Assembly: GCA_028290305.1 (NCBI GenBank)
Contig: JAQGKC010000308.1
Coordinates: 1-20,892, forward strand
Source: Bradyrhizobium sp.
GTDB taxonomy: Bacteria; Pseudomonadota; Alphaproteobacteria; Rhizobiales; Xanthobacteraceae
Length of the DNA stretch: 20,892 nucleotides
Reading direction: 5' to 3'
The notes beneath the pieces were generated by a model. It was given only the letters and a program-made list of their open reading frames with translations. It did not search any database and was not told where the DNA came from. The translations under genes and the position numbers were made by a program. Positions 1 through 7,042 of the stretch are shown here, piece after piece. The first letter of the stretch is position 1. Each line of letters begins with the position of its first letter.

Positions 1-116
1 AGCAGATGGCCTACCCGCCCAACCATCACCATCGACAAGACAGACGTCGCCACCATCAGGACGATCAACCCGACAGCAATGGCGACGATCCGCCGTCTGA
101 TCGATCGCTTGATCAT
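1..116 (-). CDS. N-terminus of a membrane sensor / chemoreceptor-like protein (partial)
   Basis: Read on the minus strand, an ATG at 116-114 opens 38 codons without a stop that run off the window edge. The peptide starts with a basic stretch (MIKRSIRRR) followed by a continuous hydrophobic segment rich in V, L, I, A and M, about residues 10-33, then G-R-V-G-H. A short positively charged cytoplasmic tail followed at once by a membrane helix is the usual N-terminus of methyl-accepting chemotaxis proteins and of membrane-anchored histidine kinases or GGDEF proteins. Nothing visible decides between these. Only a weak GGGA-like ribosome site precedes the ATG. The rest of the gene lies outside the window. 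Confidence 0.6.
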   Translation of the reverse strand, partial: MIKRSIRRRIVAIAVGLIVLMVATSVLSMVMVGRVGHL

Positions 117-366
117 CGATCCCGAGAAATTCTTTAAGTTTTTAAGAGTGAGAGTGTTGGAAATGGCTCTTCCTCCATAGAGAGGGCAGTTAATTTGGCG
201 CGCGATTCTTCGAAAACTCGCGCGAATGACTTGTCTCAGTTGCTACGCAAGCGATGGCGCAGGTTAAGCGGGGTGCCGGCGAGGGTCTAATTCCCCTTTT
301 TTAGCCATCCAACTCTTCATTTCAGCAAGGTTGCGATAGCCATGCGCCAACAGCAATATCTCCTCC
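117..366. other. Intergenic, upstream of the partial sensor gene
   Basis: No gene is supported here. It contains the leader of the minus-strand sensor gene, an AT-rich stretch near 125-150, and a 7-bp inverted repeat (CGCGCGA at 199-205 with TCGCGCG at 218-224). The plus strand near 330-366 may include further decayed sequence of the pseudogene that follows. I see no convincing promoter. Confidence 0.4.
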
Positions 367-611
367 TTGTGGTCTTCCAAGGGTGGGGCGATGGAGTACG
401 GCAACCTAATGTCTTATGGACCTGATCTTGACGAGCTTTTCAAACACTCCGCGAAATTTGTCGATAAGATCATTAGAGGTACCAATCCTTCCGACCTTCC
501 GGTGGAGTTCCCGACAAGATATCCGCTCATTTCAATCATAGGACTGCGATGACGCTCGACCTGACAATCCACAATCACTAGGCGCCAACGCCAGACAAGG
601 TGATCGAATAA
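367..611 (+). pseudogene. Remnant of an ABC_sub_bind-family (PF04392) substrate-binding protein, C-terminus only
   Basis: The plus-strand peptide contains GNLMSYGPDLDELF, then VDKIIRG, then NPSDLPVEFPTR. This matches, from memory, the conserved end of ABC_sub_bind (DUF534-type) proteins: GGLMSYG, a helix with VxxILRG, then [27 protein letters not shown], ending in DEVIE. After the stop at 550-552 the homology resumes in another frame at about 553: LDLTIHNH, an in-frame TAG, then APTPDKVIE and TAA at 609-611. This is collinear with the usual LGLTIPQSLLARADEVIE ending. So the tail holds at least one frameshift near 545-553 and one nonsense codon, and the N-terminal roughly 250 residues are absent. 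Base composition is visibly less GC-rich than in neighbouring genes. I infer a relic of an old gene or insertion, not a working protein. Confidence 0.65.
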
Positions 612-1139
612 CAGAGCGTATTGCTGCACTGCATGAGTCTTGCTTGTGGCACGAATCGGACCTCCAGTGATGTCCGCAGTTCGGTCGCTAGGGTAAACCG
701 GACATAGCGCGGAAAGCCCCTTTCGGTCGAAATGACCCCAAGTGAGACATGACGGGTACCGGAGCATTGCTCAATTGCGCGTCACCCGGCGTGTGGTCTA
801 TTTCACATACACGTCAAGATTTATCAGCTATCTTGGCTGAACGCGTCCTCGCCCGGGCGTTGGACCGCAGTAAGCGCCAGTCCGGAACGTCCGGTTCTGG
901 GCACGAAACGGACATCCCACCTGCCCGACTGACGTCTGCTTTCGGGGGGCAAAGCTGACTCTCGATCTGACGCACGAATAATGCCGCAGCTAGTCACCGC
1001 TTACCACCGCATCAGCGGCTTTCTATTCCTCAGAGGGCTTTCCACGGCGCGTTGCGCTCAATCGTCAATTTCCTGCACCGGATCAATCTGTTTCTACCCG
1101 TCCAGTCCCCATCCAAAAAATATTCCTCTTCGCATTTTC
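612..1139. other. Gene-free degenerate stretch after the pseudogene
   Basis: No reading frame here has the codon pattern of a real gene. The minus strand at about 640-750 and the plus strand at about 925-955 (translating to TSAFGG) resemble the non-coding tails that often follow ABC_sub_bind genes in Bradyrhizobium and are often mistaken for small ORFs; that comparison is from memory. I read the block as decayed accessory DNA continuous with the pseudogene. Confidence 0.35.
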
Positions 1140-1417
1140 CCCAAATCACCCCCTATCTCCCGCCGTCCCGTCCCTCACGAGGGGCGTTGGCCATCGTCAC
1201 GAACGTTGGGATGGGATGCAGTGGACGCGGCAGCGTCGGGCGCGCAATGGTGGTCGCAGGGCGGTTTTCCGTGAGCGATCGAGGCGCGCGGACGAACGAT
1301 GTTGCTTCTGTCTTCGCCAATGCTTCGGCGGTCGTGCACACGCTGCTGAGGCCTCCTGGCGAAGACGGGTCGCGGACGGCAAAACCGTGTGGTCCTGGCA
1401 CCCGTTGCTGGTGCTAA

Positions 1418-1473
1418 ATCGGCGGAGGTGTTGCGAGCCCAACCGGGTTCGGCCAACACCTCAATCCGCCGAT
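1418..1473. repeat. Inverted repeat, imperfect 16-bp arms
   Basis: ATCGGCGGA plus GGTGTTG at 1418-1433 pairs with CAACACC and TCCGCCGAT at 1454-1473. The right arm has four extra bases (TCAA) between its two blocks. The loop is about 20 nt and contains CCAACCGGGTTCGG. It would fold as a long hairpin. It sits directly before a shorter palindrome (CGGTGAC at 1476-1482, GTCACCG at 1494-1500). Confidence 0.6.
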
Positions 1474-1516
1474 GACGGTGACAAGACGAATTCGTCACCG
1501 GGGAGAGCACGAAATA

Positions 1517-1673
1517 AGCCGTTAAAACCATTGCGTGCGGGAATGCCGGGTGAACCGGTGCGACCGTGGTGACGACACTCGTGTGCTACCAACACACTGC
1601 ACACGAGGCTGCGGGTGCAGCGGGCACCCGGCATTCCCCACGCCCTCTTGGGCGGAGAGTTCGCTTAACGGCT
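1517..1673. repeat. Large nested inverted repeat (cruciform-like)
   Basis: Three nested pairings are visible. The outer pair is AGCCGTTAA at 1517-1525 with TTAACGGCT at 1665-1673. The middle pair is a near-perfect stem of about 19 bp: GCGTGCGG plus AATGCCGGGTG (1533-1552) with CACCCGGCATT plus CCCCACGC (1625-1643), one base unpaired. The inner pair is CTCGTGTG with CACACGAG, around 1579-1615. The order is symmetric around one centre, as expected of a single folded unit. Its function is unknown to me. It could be a dispersed non-autonomous element or a structured RNA. Confidence 0.6.
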
Positions 1674-1713
1674 CGGGCGCATTGCGCCGCGAGATCGCGA
1701 ACGTGTATTTTTA

Positions 1714-1796
1714 CGTCATTGCGAGGAGCAAAGCGACCAAGCAATCCACACTTTCGTGCTTGCGCTATGGATTGCTTCGCTTCGCTCGCAATGACG
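1714..1796. repeat. Bradyrhizobium-type palindromic intergenic repeat
   Basis: CGTCATTGCGAG at 1714-1725 is the exact reverse complement of CTCGCAATGACG at 1785-1796. Inside it, AAGCAATCCA at 1739-1748 pairs with TGGATTGCTT at 1768-1777. The GTCATTGCGAGGAGC / GCAATCCA pattern is a familiar REP-like family of Bradyrhizobium and Rhodopseudomonas intergenic regions (from memory). It lies about 120 bp upstream of the binding-protein gene and is unlikely to be part of it. Confidence 0.8.
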
Positions 1797-1916
1797 GGTG
1801 GGCCTGGTCCGGACCGGCGTCCCCATCGCAAGACATGCGCCATCTGGACAGACCGCGGGAATGCGTTAGGCTTTCCCGCAACCGGTTAAAAAACCGGACA
1901 GATCAGGGAGAGTAAC
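1797..1916 (+). promoter_or_regulatory. Leader of the carbohydrate ABC importer operon
   Basis: This is the only space between the palindrome and the GTG start at 1917. It holds a perfect palindrome GGTCCGGACC (1806-1815), a small hairpin CCGGTT-AAAA-AACCGG (1882-1897), and a purine-rich ribosome site AGGGAGAG (about 1905-1912) just before the start. Either palindrome could be an operator, but no known regulator site is recognised and no clear -35/-10 pair is seen. Confidence 0.35.
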
Positions 1917-3299
1917 GTGGGATCCAGGGGAATTCGCGCGCTTTCGATCGCGCTCGCTTCGGTCGGACTTCTGTACGCGGCTGCGCCGGCGATGGCTCAG
2001 CAAAAAATCACGGTCTGGTGGGGCAAGGGCTTCTACAAGTCCGAGGACGACGCGCTGCTCGAGGCGATCAGGAAGTTCGAGGCCAAGACCGGCATCAAGG
2101 TCGAACTGTCGCAATACGCCATTCAGGACATGATTCCGAAAACGGTGGCAGCGCTCGACTCCGGCACGGTCCCCGATGTCGCTTACTCCGACACTTACGA
2201 CGTGCAGGCGGCGGGCAAATGGGCGTTCGAGGGCAAGCTTGAGGATCTCTCCGACATCCTCACGCCGATGAAACCGGCGTTCGCGCCGAACACCATCGAG
2301 ACCGCCTATCTCTATAACGACCAGACCAAGAAGAAGGCCTATTACGGCTTTCCGCTGAAGCAGCAGAGCATGCATGTACAAATCTGGAAGGACATGCTCG
2401 AACAGGCCGGCTTCAAGGAGAGCGACATCCCAACCAAATGGGCGGACTACTGGTCGTTCTGGTGCGACAAGGTGCAGCCCGCCTACCGCAAGGCCTCAGG
2501 CACACGCGCCTACGGCATCGGCCAGCCAATGGGCGTGGAATCGACCGACTCCTTCCAGTCGTTCTATACCTTCATGGACGCCTACAATGTGAAGCTCGTC
2601 GACGACGACGGAAAGCTTCTGGTCGACGATCCCAAGGTGCGGGAAGGCCTGATCGGCGCGCTTAGGGATTACACCGATCCTTACATCAAGGGCTGCACGC
2701 CGCCGTCATCCACCACCTGGAAGGACCCGGACAACAACGTCGCCTTCCATAATCATACGACGGTGATGACCCACAACTTCACCATCTCGATCGCGGCGAA
2801 GTGGTTCGAGGACTCCAATAACCCGGCGCTGACGCCGGAGCAGCGCGCCGCCGGCAAGAAGGCGTACGAAGAAACCATCATCACCGCATCCTTTCCCAAC
2901 AAGCCGGATGGATCGCCGATCAAATATCGTTCCGACGTCAAGACCGGGGTGATCTTTACCGCCGCGAAGAACAAGGCGCAGGCCAAGGAGTTCGTGAAAT
3001 TCCTGCTGCAGGAGGAAAATCTGCAGCCTTACGTCGAAGGCGCGCTGGGCCGCTGGTTCCCGGTCACGCTGGCCGGGCAGAAGAGCCCATTCTGGCAGGC
3101 CGACCATCATCGCAAGGCGGTCTATACCCAATTCATGGGCGGCACGGCGCCGTTCGATTTCGTCAAGAACTACAAGTTCACCATCCTGAATAATGAGAAC
3201 GTCTGGGCCAAGGCGATGAATCGCGTGGTCAGCGAAAAGGTGCCGGTGGACAAGGCCGTCGACGAATTGATCGCCCGCATCAAGCAGGTTGCGGGGTGA
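1917..3299 (+). CDS. Extracellular solute-binding protein, family 1 (carbohydrate ABC importer)
   Basis: A 460-residue periplasmic binding protein that should deliver a sugar or related solute to the two permeases that follow. The N-terminus is a clear Sec signal peptide: basic MGSRGIR, a hydrophobic core to about residue 23, and the cleavage motif AMA before QQ (about 27/28). The mature protein opens with KITVWWGKGFY and has the DMIPKTVAALDSGTVPDVAY and AKEFVKFLLQEEN signatures of the SBP_bac_1 / UgpB-MalE type. Length is typical. GTG is chosen because AGGGAGAG precedes it at the right distance and the signal peptide begins at once. It is separated from the permease gene by 170 bp filled with palindromic repeats, unlike the tight coupling of the permeases. 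The ligand cannot be told from sequence. Confidence 0.9.
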   Translation: MGSRGIRALSIALASVGLLYAAAPAMAQQKITVWWGKGFYKSEDDALLEAIRKFEAKTGIKVELSQYAIQDMIPKTVAALDSGTVPDVAYSDTYDVQAAGKWAFEGKLEDLSDILTPMKPAFAPNTIETAYLYNDQTKKKAYYGFPLKQQSMHVQIWKDMLEQAGFKESDIPTKWADYWSFWCDKVQPAYRKASGTRAYGIGQPMGVESTDSFQSFYTFMDAYNVKLVDDDGKLLVDDPKVREGLIGALRDYTDPYIKGCTPPSSTTWKDPDNNVAFHNHTTVMTHNFTISIAAKWFEDSNNPALTPEQRAAGKKAYEETIITASFPNKPDGSPIKYRSDVKTGVIFTAAKNKAQAKEFVKFLLQEENLQPYVEGALGRWFPVTLAGQKSPFWQADHHRKAVYTQFMGGTAPFDFVKNYKFTILNNENVWAKAMNRVVSEKVPVDKAVDELIARIKQVAG

Positions 3300-3303
3300 G
3301 GGT

Positions 3304-3345
3304 CTGATCCAACTGCGTTGAATCAGATTCAACTGCGTTGAATCG
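3304..3345. repeat. 20-bp tandem repeat forming two hairpins
   Basis: GATCCAACTGCGTTGAATCA (3306-3325) is followed directly by GATTCAACTGCGTTGAATCG (3326-3345), a tandem pair with two differences. Each unit is itself a palindrome around TGC: CTGATCCAAC/GTTGAATCAG with one G-T type pair, and GATTCAAC/GTTGAATC perfect. It starts 5 nt after the binding-protein stop codon and is the first half of a composite repeat whose second half is at 3368-3416. Confidence 0.75.
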
Positions 3346-3367
3346 GACTCGTCATCTAATTTTGTTT

Positions 3368-3416
3368 GGGCATGATCTTATCCGAAAACCGGACACCACT
3401 TTTCGGGATCATGCCC
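3368..3416. repeat. GCATGATC-type palindromic repeat (copy 1)
   Basis: GGGCATGATC at 3368-3377 pairs with GATCATGCCC at 3407-3416. Between them lie GAAAACCGG and CACTTTT. It is a diverged copy of the element at 20476-20524. Both are preceded by a short palindromic unit and a TCATCT...TTTGTTT spacer. It lies inside the transporter operon and could act as an mRNA-stabilising or attenuating structure. Confidence 0.8.
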
Positions 3417-3469
3417 TGCCAACGATGCTGCGCCGCTGACGCGGCCGGCATCCACTTCAGGTTCGTCGC

Positions 3470-4348
3470 ATGGCAACGATGACGCTCACAACACCCGACG
3501 ATGCGGCCCCCGGCGGGCCGCTGTCGGCGCGTCTGACGACCCCGCAAATCTGGGGCATCGTGCTGCTTGCGCCCTACATGCTCGTGTTTATCGCCTTCGT
3601 GGTCTATCCGGTTTGCTACGGACTCTGGCTGGCGCGCCATCCGGCAAGCTATGTCGCACTCTACAACGATCCGATCTTCGCGCGTGCCGCGGTCAACACG
3701 CTGATCTTCCTGGTGATCGGCATCAATTTCAAAATGGTGGTCGCGCTGTTCCTGTCGGGCTTCTTCATTCAGGAGCGCTCGTGGATCAAATGGCTGTCGG
3801 TGCTGTTCATCCTGCCATGGGCGGTGCCCTCGATTCCGACCATCCTGTCGGTGCGCTTCATGCTCAATCCGGAATGGGGCATGGTCAATCAGCTCATCTT
3901 CAAATTCACCGGGGAAGACGGCCCGAACTGGCTCAACGATCCGGCGATCGCACTCACCATGGCGATCGGGATGCATATCTGGAAATCGCTGCCGTTCTGG
4001 ACCCTGATCCTGATGACCGGACGGCTGGCGATTGCGCAGGAGCTGTTTGAAGCGGCCGATGTCGACGGCGCGAGCTGGTGGCAGAAATTCCGCTTCATCA
4101 CCTGGCCTTCGCTGCGGACACTGTATCTCACCTGCACGCTGCTCTCGATGATCTGGACACTCGGCGACTTCAACAGCGTCTATCTCCTGACCGGCGGTGG
4201 GCCCGCCGATCTCACCCACGTGCTGTCGACGCTCGGCATCCGCTACCTCAGGCTCGATCAGCTCGATCTCTCGATGGCGGCGATCGTATGCGCGCTGCCG
4301 CTGGTGCTGCCGCTGGTCTATTTCATGATGAAACGGTTGTCGCGATGA
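3470..4348 (+). CDS. Carbohydrate ABC transporter permease (MalF/UgpA type)
   Basis: A 292-residue inner-membrane permease. Hydrophobic segments are seen at about 27-50, 72-97, 107-128, 160-183, 216-238 and 268-287, giving six helices. The cytoplasmic EAA loop that contacts the ATPase is at about 193-213 (ELFEAADVDGASWWQKF then ITWPSL). The late TGGGP motif at 241-245 is common in MalF-like partners. The ATG at 3470 gives a normal hydrophilic N-terminus of about 25 residues; only a weak AGG-type site precedes it. It ends in an ATGA overlap with the second permease, so the two are translationally coupled. No ATP-binding gene follows, so the complex probably uses an ATPase encoded elsewhere. 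Confidence 0.88.
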   Translation: MATMTLTTPDDAAPGGPLSARLTTPQIWGIVLLAPYMLVFIAFVVYPVCYGLWLARHPASYVALYNDPIFARAAVNTLIFLVIGINFKMVVALFLSGFFIQERSWIKWLSVLFILPWAVPSIPTILSVRFMLNPEWGMVNQLIFKFTGEDGPNWLNDPAIALTMAIGMHIWKSLPFWTLILMTGRLAIAQELFEAADVDGASWWQKFRFITWPSLRTLYLTCTLLSMIWTLGDFNSVYLLTGGGPADLTHVLSTLGIRYLRLDQLDLSMAAIVCALPLVLPLVYFMMKRLSR

Positions 4349-5196
4349 AGCTCCCCTCCTTGCGCGATGTTGGTACCGAGGCGCGCCTGCTGCTGATCGG
4401 CATTCCCGTGTTCATCTGGACCATGCTGCCGATCTACCACATGTTCCTGTTCGCGATCTCGCCGAAGGAAGACGCCTTCGCCGGCAAATTCTGGCCCGAT
4501 CATCCGACCCTGCACAATTTCGAGATCGTGTTTCGTCAGCAGCATTATTTCCTCAGGGATTTCTGGGTTCAGTTCTGGAATTCGATCGTCATCGCAGTTG
4601 CCGTCGGCGCGCTGACCTTGTTCATCGCGACCGCCGCGGCGTTCTCGATCTCGAGGCTGCGCGTCCCCGGTGGAAGGGCTGTGATGAATCTCGCGCTCTT
4701 TACCTACTTCATCCCCGCCGCGTTCCTGGCCGTTCCGATGTATCGGACCATGGGCAATTACGGCTTGCTCAACAATCAATGGTCGCTGATCCTGGCGATG
4801 GTGACGATTTCCGCGCCTTATGCGATCTGGGTACTCAAGCAGGCCTCCGACAAGCTGCCGGTGGAGCTGGACGAGGCAGCGATCATGGATGGCGCGACCA
4901 CACTGCAACTGTTCCGGCTGGTCTATATCCCCCTGATGATGCCATCGCTGGTGGCGATCGGGACCTATGCGCTGCTGCTCGCCTGGAACGAATATCTCTA
5001 CGCGTTCCTGCTGTTGTCAAAGGACACCGACATCACCCTGCCGGTCGCGCTCGGCAACTTCCTCGCCGCCGATGATTCGCCCTGGGAATTGCTGATGACC
5101 ACCGGCTTCATCTACGCGCTGCCGCCGGCAGCGATCTACTACGCGTTCAGGCGCTACATGGTCGGCGGGCTGACGGCCGGCGCGGTGAAGTCGTGA
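4345..5196 (+). CDS. Carbohydrate ABC transporter permease (MalG/UgpE type)
   Basis: A 283-residue partner permease. The ATG at 4345 overlaps the stop of the first permease (ATGA); the same frame is open further upstream, but there it lies inside the other permease and is not used. A first helix at about 15-38 is followed by the periplasmic FAGKFWPDHPTLHNFE segment typical of this family. Further helices lie near 80-100, 115-135, 145-165, 195-222 and 250-268. The EAA loop is at about 174-195 (ELDEAAIMDGATTLQLF) and the protein ends GLTAGAVKS, a characteristic MalG-like tail. The next gene is convergent, with a palindromic repeat between. Confidence 0.9.
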   Translation: MKLPSLRDVGTEARLLLIGIPVFIWTMLPIYHMFLFAISPKEDAFAGKFWPDHPTLHNFEIVFRQQHYFLRDFWVQFWNSIVIAVAVGALTLFIATAAAFSISRLRVPGGRAVMNLALFTYFIPAAFLAVPMYRTMGNYGLLNNQWSLILAMVTISAPYAIWVLKQASDKLPVELDEAAIMDGATTLQLFRLVYIPLMMPSLVAIGTYALLLAWNEYLYAFLLLSKDTDITLPVALGNFLAADDSPWELLMTTGFIYALPPAAIYYAFRRYMVGGLTAGAVKS

Positions 5197-5208
5197 CGGT
5201 TCAAATAC

Positions 5209-5311
5209 CGTCATTCCGGGATGGTGCGGCAGCACCAGACCCGGAATCTCGAGATTCTCCGATGTGCAATGCACATCGTAGTTCGATGCTTCGCATCGCC
5301 CCGGAATGACG
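5209..5311. repeat. Palindromic repeat with four inner hairpins, between convergent operons
   Basis: Outer arms CGTCATTCCGGG (5209-5220) and CCCGGAATGACG (5300-5311) are exact complements. Inside are TGGTGC/GCACCA (5222-5237), the palindrome GAATCTCGAGATTC (5244-5257), GATGTGCA/TGCACATC (5261-5277) and CGATGC/GCATCG (5284-5298). It is a Bradyrhizobium repeat type as I recall it. It fills nearly all of the 119-bp gap between the permease stop and the potI-like stop, where it could act as a two-way transcription terminator. Confidence 0.8.
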
Positions 5312-5315
5312 GGAG

Positions 5316-6131
5316 TCACAACGGCGCGGCACTCTCGCCCCGCGCGCTCGACAGTTTCGAGGCAAACGATGCAATGACGATCACCACCGCGATCAATCCG
5401 ATCACCAGCGCGCAGATCGCGTTGATCTCGGGCTTCACGCCGAGCCGCACCTCCGAATAGATCCGGATCGGCAGCGTCTCCGAGCCGGGACCGGTGGTGA
5501 AGCTTGCGATCACCAGATCGTCGAGCGACAGCGTGAACGCCAGCATCCAGCCCGCTGCGATCGCAGGCAGGATCAGCGGCAGCGTCACGCTCAGAAACGC
5601 CCGCGCCGGATCGCAGCCGAGATCCATCGCCGCTTCTTCCAGGCTGCGATCGAGCGGGCCGAGCCGCGACTGCACCACCACGGCGACGAAACACATGGTC
5701 AGCGTGGTATGCGCCATCGTCACGGTCCAGAAGCCGCGCTCGACATTCAGCGCCACGAACAACAGCAGCAGCGAAAGTCCGGTGATGACTTCGGGCATCA
5801 CCAGCGGCGCATAGAGCATGCCGGAAAACAGCGTGCGGCCCTTGAAGCGCTCGCCGCGCGACAACGCCACCGCGGCGAGCGTACCGAGAAGCGTCGCTAG
5901 TGTAGCCGACACCGCCGCCACCCGAAAACTCATCAAGGCCGCCTCCAGCATGGTGCGGTCATGAAAGAATTCGCTATACCAGCGCAGCGACCAGCCACCC
6001 CACACCGTGACCAGCCGCGAAGCGTTGAACGAATAGATCACGAGGATCACGATCGGCAGGTACAGAAATGCCAGCCCGAGCGTGAGCGCGATGATATTGA
6101 ACCTCGACAGGCTGTTCGCTCGGGCCATCAT
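5316..6131 (-). CDS. potI: Polyamine-type ABC transporter permease, PotI-like
   Basis: A 271-residue inner-membrane permease of the spermidine/putrescine family. It opens with MMARANSLSRF, and the first helix is at about 13-35 (IIALTLGLAFLYLPIVILVIYSF). The YSEFFHDRTMLEAA segment is typical of PotI/PotC. The EAA loop is SLEEAAMDLGCDPARAF, and near the end FTLSLDDLVIASFTTGPGSETLPI is a strong family signature. The ATG at 6131 overlaps the PotH-like stop by ATGA; a second ATG follows directly at 6128. Upstream in-frame codons lie inside the other gene and are not used. It is the last gene of the potGHI-like operon. The real substrate could be a polyamine or another small amine or organic acid. 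Confidence 0.88.
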   Translation of the reverse strand: MMARANSLSRFNIIALTLGLAFLYLPIVILVIYSFNASRLVTVWGGWSLRWYSEFFHDRTMLEAALMSFRVAAVSATLATLLGTLAAVALSRGERFKGRTLFSGMLYAPLVMPEVITGLSLLLLFVALNVERGFWTVTMAHTTLTMCFVAVVVQSRLGPLDRSLEEAAMDLGCDPARAFLSVTLPLILPAIAAGWMLAFTLSLDDLVIASFTTGPGSETLPIRIYSEVRLGVKPEINAICALVIGLIAVVIVIASFASKLSSARGESAAPL

Positions 6132-7042
6132 CGTCCGCCTTCGAGCTGGCGGCGCTGCAGCCGGTCGTAGAACGTCAATGGCGCCAGCAGCAGCACCAGC
6201 AACAGCACCGCGGCGGCAGACGCGACCGGCCAATCCTTGTTGGTGAAAAATTCCAGCCACAGGGTCTGGCCGATCATCATGCTATCGGAACCGGCCAGCA
6301 GGTCCGGAATGACGAATTCCCCGACAATGGGAATAAAGCACAGCAGCACCCCCGCGGCGACGCCCGGCAGCGACAGCGGAAACGTCACCAGCCAGAATGC
6401 CTGCCGCGGCGAAGAGCCGAGATCGCTTGCGGCCTCCAGCAACGCCGGGTCCATTTTGGCGAGCGTCGCATAGAGCGGCAGGATCATGAACGGCAGATAG
6501 GAGTAGACGATGCCGAGATACATCGCACTGTCGGTGGACAGCCATACCACCGGCGCCGAGGTCAGATGCAGCGCGAGCAGGATTTTGTTGAGCAGGCCGT
6601 CGTGCTGCAGGATGTTGATCCAGGCATAGATGCGGATCAGAAACGAGGTCCAGAACGGAACGATCACCAGCATCATCGCCACGCTTTGCCAGCGCTGCGG
6701 CAGCCGCGCCATGCCGTAGGCGATGGGGTAGCCGATCACCAAGAGGATCGATGTCGACACCGCTGCGACGACAAGACTGCGCAGATAGGACAGGACATAC
6801 AGGTCATCGGAGACCAGCAGCCTGAAATTATCCAGCGACAACGCCGCGAAGGCCGCCTTGATCGCCGCGAAACCCTGCGTCAGGTCGAACACCGGCAGAT
6901 AGGGCGGCTGTGCGATCGCGGTTTGCGACAGACTGATCTTGAGCACGAAGCCGAACGGCACCAGGAAGAACAGCACCATCCACAGATGGGGCGCGATCGC
7001 GGCGATCCGCGCCGGGCGGGCGAAGATGCGGCGGGCGCTCAT
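6128..7042 (-). CDS. potH: Polyamine-type ABC transporter permease, PotH-like
   Basis: A 304-residue inner-membrane permease, close to E. coli PotH in length. After MSARRIFARPARI, the first helix is at about 16-36 (APHLWMVLFFLVPFGFVLKISL). A long periplasmic segment follows, then helices near 90-115, 125-150 and onward. Family marks are PFWTSFLIRIYAWINIL, YSYLPFMILPLY, the EAA loop ALLEAASDLGSSPRQAF, and FIPIVGEFVIPDLLAGSDSMMIG. The ATG at 7042 overlaps the ATPase stop (ATGA), so I prefer it to an in-frame ATG at 7078 that would sit well inside the upstream gene. It pairs with the PotI-like subunit downstream. Confidence 0.9.
   Translation of the reverse strand: MSARRIFARPARIAAIAPHLWMVLFFLVPFGFVLKISLSQTAIAQPPYLPVFDLTQGFAAIKAAFAALSLDNFRLLVSDDLYVLSYLRSLVVAAVSTSILLVIGYPIAYGMARLPQRWQSVAMMLVIVPFWTSFLIRIYAWINILQHDGLLNKILLALHLTSAPVVWLSTDSAMYLGIVYSYLPFMILPLYATLAKMDPALLEAASDLGSSPRQAFWLVTFPLSLPGVAAGVLLCFIPIVGEFVIPDLLAGSDSMMIGQTLWLEFFTNKDWPVASAAAVLLLVLLLAPLTFYDRLQRRQLEGGR

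Larger units (their letters stand above)
1140..1700. repeat. Structured, dispersed-repeat-like non-coding block
   Basis: The overlapping frames here look like products of the base pattern rather than genes. Several are open on both strands and none has a ribosome site or a recognisable domain. One plus-strand frame gives TAKPCGPGTRCWC and another VWSWHPLLVLNRRR; peptides like these recur, as I recall, as spurious ORFs in many Bradyrhizobium genomes, which suggests a multi-copy repeat. The second half is dominated by inverted repeats (1418-1473, 1476-1500, 1517-1673), listed separately where strong. Copy number cannot be judged from one window. Confidence 0.45.

Noticed and set aside
414..958. 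Small open frames on both strands (414-767 minus, 749-958 plus)
   Set aside because: They overlap the pseudogene or its degenerate tail; no domain and no consistent codon pattern.
1216..1915. Several overlapping open frames in the repeat block (for example 1216-1572, 1535-1915)
   Set aside because: They run through inverted repeats and a palindrome, are open on both strands and lack ribosome sites. Similar peptides are, in my memory, spurious ORFs of a repeated sequence.
3356..4219. Minus-strand open frame of 287 codons over the first sugar permease
   Set aside because: Antisense shadow of a permease with clear helices and an EAA loop; composition is H/R/D/Q-rich and no motif is seen.
4078..4344. 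Longer N-terminus for the second sugar permease
   Set aside because: This part lies in another frame of the first permease and is not hydrophobic; the ATGA-coupled ATG at 4345 gives the normal family N-terminus.
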